The notes under the pieces were generated by a model. The model worked only from the letters and a program-made list of their open reading frames with translations, was not told the DNA's origin and ran no database searches. A DNA stretch of 9,809 nt, taken from the NCBI GenBank assembly GCA_002469765.1, contig DKNS01000106.1:737-10545 (forward strand). Reading direction: 5' to 3'. How positions within the stretch are numbered: position 1 is the first letter of the stretch; each line of letters opens with the position of its first letter. Positions 7,348 to 9,809 of this stretch are shown here, one piece after another. This DNA comes from Flavobacteriales bacterium UBA7382. GTDB lineage: Bacteria; Bacteroidota; Bacteroidia; Flavobacteriales_D; Sanyastnellaceae. Position numbers and translations under genes: made by a program.

Positions 7348-7389
7348 ATCTAAGGATTTTAGCGTGAAAAATCAAGCTTAGATCGCTAA
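7348..7389. repeat. Two interleaved inverted repeats
   Basis: ATCTAAG at 7348-7354 pairs with CTTAGAT at 7377-7383, and TTAGCG at 7359-7364 pairs with CGCTAA at 7384-7389. The arms alternate (A, B, A', B'), and A' abuts B' directly. As RNA this would be a pseudoknot-like or alternative-stem arrangement; as DNA it could be an operator. There is no T-tract, so it is not a simple terminator. Confidence 0.6.
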
Positions 7390-7507
7390 TTAACAAACAC
7401 TTAACACGGGAGCGGTATATAATAAAGAGCTCGGATGCTGACCTAAGTTGAAGGCCCAAAAAGACAGCTAAAAAGGGCAGGCTAACGCGCTCACAAAACG
7501 GATGATT

Positions 7508-7530
7508 GTCTGGCAGTAAGTCTGGCAGTA
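7508..7530. repeat. Tandem direct repeat, GTCTGGCAGTA x2
   Basis: GTCTGGCAGTA occurs at 7508-7518 and again at 7520-7530, with one base between (period 12). It runs straight into the CTATC/GATAG array. Confidence 0.85.
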
Positions 7531-7531
7531 G

Positions 7532-7563
7532 CTATCTCGATAGGCTATCCTCGATAGGCTATC
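7532..7563. repeat. Alternating CTATC/GATAG half-site array
   Basis: Five 5-bp half-sites alternate in orientation: CTATC (7532-7536), GATAG (7539-7543), CTATC (7545-7549), GATAG (7553-7557), CTATC (7559-7563), with spacers of 2, 1, 3 and 1 bases. Each neighbouring pair is a perfect inverted repeat, giving about 2.5 copies of a 14-base unit. It resembles a multi-site protein-binding array more than a terminator, as no T-run follows. Its function is unknown. Confidence 0.8.
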
Positions 7564-7640
7564 TTGGGAGGGTAATTCTTTGTTTCACTTGCCAAGGCTT
7601 TCTCAACTTGAGATCGCTCTGAAAGCCCCACAACTACAAA

Positions 7641-7667
7641 CAAAAAACCCCCGCCGAAGCGAGGGTT
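7641..7667 (-). terminator. Rho-independent terminator of tRNA-Phe
   Basis: Read on the minus strand, a nine-pair stem AACCCTCGC / GCGGGGGTT (one G-U pair) closes a TTCG tetraloop and runs into a TTTTTT tract (7647-7642). It begins only a few bases after the tRNA 3' end, so it should end the tRNA transcript. Confidence 0.85.
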
Positions 7668-7672
7668 TGTTG

Positions 7673-7745
7673 TGGTACTACCGGGATTCGAACCTGGGAC
7701 ACACGGATTTTCAATCCGTTGCTCTACCAACTGAGCTATAGTACC
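7673..7745 (-). tRNA. tRNA-Phe (anticodon GAA)
   Basis: The minus strand folds into a 73-nt cloverleaf: acceptor GGTACTA/TAGTACC, D-arm GCTC-AGTTGGTA-GAGC, anticodon arm ACGGA-TTGAAAA-TCCGT with GAA in the loop (phenylalanine), short variable loop GTGTC, T-arm CCAGG-TTCGAAT-CCCGG and discriminator A. The 3' CCA is not encoded (the next bases are CAA). One T-stem pair is an A-C mismatch (A51-C63), where CCTGG would be expected opposite CCAGG. A -7 promoter element lies 12 bases upstream and a terminator just downstream, so it is a single-gene transcript. The 3' end faces the accessory region on the left, the usual side for integration into a tRNA gene. Confidence 0.96.
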
Positions 7746-7757
7746 AGTTGAGGTCCG

Positions 7758-7765
7758 CAAATATA
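7758..7765 (-). promoter_or_regulatory. -7 element TATATTTG of the tRNA-Phe promoter
   Basis: On the minus strand TATATTTG exactly matches TAnnTTTG and ends 12 bases before the mature tRNA 5' end, which fits a start site in between. No clear TTG -33 box is seen at the right spacing, only a T-run. Confidence 0.6.
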
Positions 7766-7809
7766 GGCAAGTCGTTTCGAAAAAACATGGGGCTGTCGTT
7801 GAGGTTGGC

Positions 7810-7817
7810 GACCTTTG
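7810..7817 (+). promoter_or_regulatory. -7-like element GACCTTTG directly before the thioesterase start
   Basis: GACCTTTG matches TAnnTTTG except for its first base and ends four bases before ATG 7822. If it is a real -7 element, transcription would begin at or beside the A of the start codon, giving a leaderless mRNA. The same ACCTTTGGTnC context occurs at the glycosyltransferase start on the other strand. Confidence 0.4.
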
Positions 7818-7821
7818 GTTC

Positions 7822-8334
7822 ATGATTGACGCGCGCCACCCCCAGGAAACATTCAGCTCCACCGTTCGCATTGTGTTGCCCAACGACACCAACACGCTGG
7901 GCAATTTAATGGGGGGCAACCTCTTGAATTGGATGGACGTGGCGGCGGCCGTGAGCGCCAACCGCCATTGCCGCAGGGTGGTGGTGACAGCTGCGGTGAA
8001 CAACGTGTCGTTTGACCGGCCCATCAGGCTGGGCGACGTGGTCATCATTGAGAGCCAAGTCACCCGAGCCTTCAACAGCTCGATGGAAGTGTTCATGGAG
8101 GTGTTCGTGGAAAATGCCACCACAGGCGAGCGCAGCCGTTGCAACGAGGCTTTTTACACGTTTGTTGCGGTGGACCAATTGGGAGGTCCGATCGCGGTGC
8201 CTTCCATCAAGCCCGAGACCGAAGACGAGCGGAAACGATTTGACGGGGCCCTTCGTCGTCGTCAGCTGCGACTCATCCTCGCAGGGAAGCTCAAGCCGGA
8301 GGACGCCACCGAGTTGAAGGCTCTGTTCGCCTGA
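7822..8334 (+). CDS. Acyl-CoA thioesterase, hotdog fold (YciA/BACH-like)
   Basis: The 170-residue protein matches the usual length of single-hotdog acyl-CoA hydrolases, which split acyl-CoA into free fatty acid and CoA in the cytoplasm. Near the N-terminus 'LPNDTNTLGNLMGGNLLNWMD' carries the family signature: Asn24, Gly27, Gly31-Gly32 and Asp39, the last at the start of the central helix; Asn and Asp at these places are the catalytic residues known from the family. The following strands ('VVVTAAVNNVSFDRPIRLGD', 'VIIESQVTRAFNSSMEVFMEV') are typical, including the conserved 'F.RPI..GD'. The charged C-terminal tail is family-variable. Chain-length preference cannot be told from sequence. The gene is divergent from tRNA-Phe and convergent with the glycosyltransferase, 12 bases apart. 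Confidence 0.92.
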   Translation: MIDARHPQETFSSTVRIVLPNDTNTLGNLMGGNLLNWMDVAAAVSANRHCRRVVVTAAVNNVSFDRPIRLGDVVIIESQVTRAFNSSMEVFMEVFVENATTGERSRCNEAFYTFVAVDQLGGPIAVPSIKPETEDERKRFDGALRRRQLRLILAGKLKPEDATELKALFA

Positions 8335-8343
8335 GTTTAGGCG
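8328..8343. terminator. Possible bidirectional hairpin between convergent genes
   Basis: CGCCT (8328-8332) and AGGCG (8339-8343) form a perfect 5-bp stem around GAGTTT, lying across the thioesterase stop and the 12-base gap to the glycosyltransferase stop. The stem is short and lacks a T-tract, so termination activity is only a guess. Confidence 0.3.
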
Positions 8344-8346
8344 GCT

Positions 8347-9375
8347 TCAGAGCAGTCCTTCCATCCAAATTCGGACCGCCTTCGGGTCGGCTTGCTGTCC
8401 GCAGCGACCGGCATCAAACGGATCGTCGCTTTTCGTGTGCTTGCACGAGGCCCCGTGCTTGCTGCAGGGCGCAGTTCTGTCTGATGGCATGAACGCCCGG
8501 CTGTCAGGATGAGGCCGCCATGGCGCCAAACCCAAGCTCGGTTGTGTGCAGCCCCACACGCTGCCAACAGGCACGCCCAGTCCAGCACCCAGGTGCATGG
8601 TTGCGGTGTCCCCCGTGACCAAGGCTTTGGCTGTGGCAAGCGCAGCGGTGGTGGCTTGCAAGTCAATGTCGCCCGCGATCACGTTGACTTCAGGGTGGTT
8701 TGCTTGAATGGCCGCCGCTCGCGGGGCCTCAGTCGGACCGCCGTACACCACCACGGGCACGTTCCGTTCGGATGCGGTGGCGATGGCTTCGTTCACCACT
8801 TCGTCGGAGAGGTGTTTGCCGGGTTGGGAGGAGCTGAGGCTGAGGGCCAGGTGGCCTTCAGGCACATCTTTTGGCACCGAACCAAGTTGAAAACCACCCC
8901 ATGCGTCTGGGCCACTTGATTCCGGGGAGGGAGGCATGACCCCAAAGGGGCGGACCACATCGAAGCACCGTTCGACAAATGGGCGGACGGGTTCCTTTCG
9001 CCAACCGCGCAGGAGCATCCATCGTGCAAAGGAGGCCTTGTCCACCCGCAGCGTCATGGCGTCAAGCTGGCGGGCCAGAGATCGCGACCGCACGTTGCCG
9101 TGAAAGTCCAGCAAGTAATCGAAGCCCAGGGCCTTGAGGGTGGGAACGGCTTCTGCGGTGCCTCGGTCGATGAGATGGACGTCGTCAAGGGCGGCGAGCA
9201 GCTTGGCCGCGGAGGCCGACCGTCGCAAGCAGATGAGGTCGATGCGTGCTTCGGGACCATAGTGTGCACGCAATGCATGGACGAGGGGTTGCATGAGCAC
9301 GATGTCTCCGAGCGCACTGAATCGGGCGATCAAAAACCGGGGAGCCGGCGCCTCGTCATGGGCTTGTTGCGTCAC
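8347..9375 (-). CDS. Glycosyltransferase family 9 (heptosyltransferase-like)
   Basis: The 342-residue protein starts at GTG 9375. The frame stays open much further upstream, but that part overlaps the divergent TatD gene and reads as its antisense. Family marks are 'RFSALGDIVLMQPL' (Gly23-Asp24, where the GT9 catalytic acid lies), 'DYLLDFHGNVRS', the second-half opening 'LALSLSSSQPGKHL', 'VVVYGGPTE', and the donor-binding stretch 'VTGDTATMHLGAGLGVPV..VWGCTQP'. GT9 enzymes add ADP-heptose or related sugars to the lipopolysaccharide core at the inner face of the cytoplasmic membrane. In Bacteroidota the exact sugar is often unknown, so heptose should not be assumed. A Cys-containing stretch near the end ('PCSKHGASCKHTKS') resembles the Cys-rich tail motif I associate with Bacteroidota members. 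A -7 element lies directly before the start. Confidence 0.88.
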   Translation of the reverse strand: MTQQAHDEAPAPRFLIARFSALGDIVLMQPLVHALRAHYGPEARIDLICLRRSASAAKLLAALDDVHLIDRGTAEAVPTLKALGFDYLLDFHGNVRSRSLARQLDAMTLRVDKASFARWMLLRGWRKEPVRPFVERCFDVVRPFGVMPPSPESSGPDAWGGFQLGSVPKDVPEGHLALSLSSSQPGKHLSDEVVNEAIATASERNVPVVVYGGPTEAPRAAAIQANHPEVNVIAGDIDLQATTAALATAKALVTGDTATMHLGAGLGVPVGSVWGCTQPSLGLAPWRPHPDSRAFMPSDRTAPCSKHGASCKHTKSDDPFDAGRCGQQADPKAVRIWMEGLL

Positions 9376-9379
9376 GCAC

Positions 9380-9387
9380 CAAAGGTA
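9380..9387 (-). promoter_or_regulatory. -7 element TACCTTTG directly before the glycosyltransferase start
   Basis: On the minus strand TACCTTTG exactly matches TAnnTTTG and ends four bases before GTG 9375. A TTG lies 23 bases upstream, at the long end of the allowed spacing. The layout predicts a leaderless transcript, and it also supports GTG 9375 as the true start. Confidence 0.5.
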
Positions 9388-9414
9388 GCCCCTCCAACTA
9401 TCTTCGCAGGCAAG

Positions 9415-9809
9415 ATGAAGTGGATCGACACACACACCCATTTGTACCAACCGGCGTTCGACGGCGACCGTCAAGACGCCATGTCGAGGTGCGCAGAATC
9501 CGGAGTGGACTTGCTGTTGTTGCCCAACATCGACGTGGAAAGCATCCCCCGTGTGCATGACATGATGGCCACGTGGCCCGACCGGTGCAGGGGCATGATG
9601 GGCTTGCATCCGTGCCATGTGGGCGAAGGGTGGGAGACGGAGCTGGCCGCCATTGAAGCGGCGTTGAACGCCCCCGCCCAAGACAGCCCGTGGGTGGCGG
9701 TGGGTGAAGTCGGCCTCGACTTGCACTGGGACACATCGACCCTCGAGGCCCAGCAAGCGGCGCTCCGCATTCAATTGGATTGGGCCAAGGCCCGCGGCCT
9801 GCCTGTCGT
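9415..9809 (+). CDS. TatD-family metal-dependent hydrolase/DNase, N-terminal part (3' end outside window)
   Basis: An open frame of 131 codons starts at ATG 9415 and runs off the window. The first residues 'MKWIDTHTHLYQPAFDGDR' contain the metal-binding His7-x-His9 pair. 'GLHPCHV' and 'VAVGEVGLDLHWDTS' follow at the family's usual places, the latter with the metal-bridging Glu and the conserved GLD. TatD proteins are TIM-barrel enzymes of the amidohydrolase superfamily with 3'-exonuclease or AP-endonuclease activity on DNA in several species. Full length is normally about 210-260 residues, so roughly half is missing. The gene is divergent from the glycosyltransferase with only 39 bases between starts. 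A near-match -7 element, TATCTTCG, lies at 9399-9406, eight bases before the start. Confidence 0.9.
   Translation, partial: MKWIDTHTHLYQPAFDGDRQDAMSRCAESGVDLLLLPNIDVESIPRVHDMMATWPDRCRGMMGLHPCHVGEGWETELAAIEAALNAPAQDSPWVAVGEVGLDLHWDTSTLEAQQAALRIQLDWAKARGLPV

Larger units (their letters stand above)
7341..7640. other. Non-coding region with repeats between the paralogue run and tRNA-Phe
   Basis: I see no convincing gene on either strand here. The left part (7348-7425) is AT-rich, with interleaved inverted repeats and a TATAATAAAG stretch near 7419-7428 that lacks a well-spaced partner box. 7508-7563 holds two adjoining small tandem repeats. The rest to 7640 shows nothing I can assign. The region may contain the edge of a mobile element. 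Confidence 0.5.

Noticed and set aside
7395..7428. Sigma-70-like promoter TTAACA...TATAAT
   Set aside because: The spacing from the possible -35 copies is wrong (about 11 or 22 bases), Bacteroidota use a different consensus, and no gene follows on the plus strand before the tRNA.
7508..7563. CRISPR array
   Set aside because: The repeats are 5-14 bases with spacers of 1-3 bases, far too short for a CRISPR.
7545..8144. Long minus-strand open frame of 199 codons
   Set aside because: It runs through tRNA-Phe and is antisense to the thioesterase, which has clear hotdog motifs; no domain is visible.
8509..8919. Plus-strand open frame of 136 codons
   Set aside because: Antisense to the GT9 gene in GC-rich DNA, with arbitrary composition and no motifs.
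9376..9774. 133-residue upstream extension of the minus-strand glycosyltransferase frame
   Set aside because: It overlaps the TatD gene, whose plus-strand reading has clear family motifs; the extension has no glycosyltransferase features and is antisense shadow.

Overview
The window looks like a Bacteroidota chromosome, probably a marine or aquatic member of the Flavobacteriales. The evidence is a type IX secretion (T9SS) C-terminal sorting domain on a secreted lipase, promoter-like TAnnTTTG (-7) elements instead of clear Shine-Dalgarno sequences, and a run of small secreted proteins with a 'PYNPD..D' dockerin-like motif that I associate with this order. The exact genus cannot be read from the sequence.

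Layout. (1) 1-405 is the catalytic 3' end of a tyrosine recombinase. Nine bases later comes a complete 1061-residue single-chain restriction-modification enzyme (415-3600: nuclease, N6-adenine methylase and target recognition in one protein). Together they look like a mobile defence unit. (2) 3601-3823 is a spacer with a 37-bp repeat and a possible broken minus-strand gene. (3) 3824-5524 encodes a T9SS-secreted alpha/beta-hydrolase (lipase/esterase). (4) 5525-5685 carries the best promoter candidate in the window and the second copy of the repeat. (5) 5686-7340 is a tight plus-strand run of three paralogous secreted proteins, each a signal peptide plus a single EF-hand/dockerin-like loop. The first two also share C-terminal motifs, and the third is cut short. 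(6) 7341-7672 is non-coding, with interleaved inverted repeats, tandem repeats and a tRNA terminator. (7) 7673-7745 (minus) is tRNA-Phe(GAA). (8) 7822-9809 is compact, visibly more GC-rich and core-like: an acyl-CoA thioesterase, a convergent family 9 glycosyltransferase, and the divergent 5' part of a TatD-family hydrolase.

Interpretation. The left part (recombinase, R-M enzyme, paralogous secreted proteins, gene remnants, repeats) has an accessory character. The right part is housekeeping-like. The change falls at the 3' end of tRNA-Phe, a classic integration position, so a genomic-island edge there is a reasonable but unproven hypothesis. The items most worth following are the tandem dockerin-like secreted paralogues with their repeat-bearing leader, the alternating CTATC/GATAG half-site array beside the tRNA, and two core genes whose -7 elements lie exactly four bases before the start codon, suggesting leaderless mRNAs.
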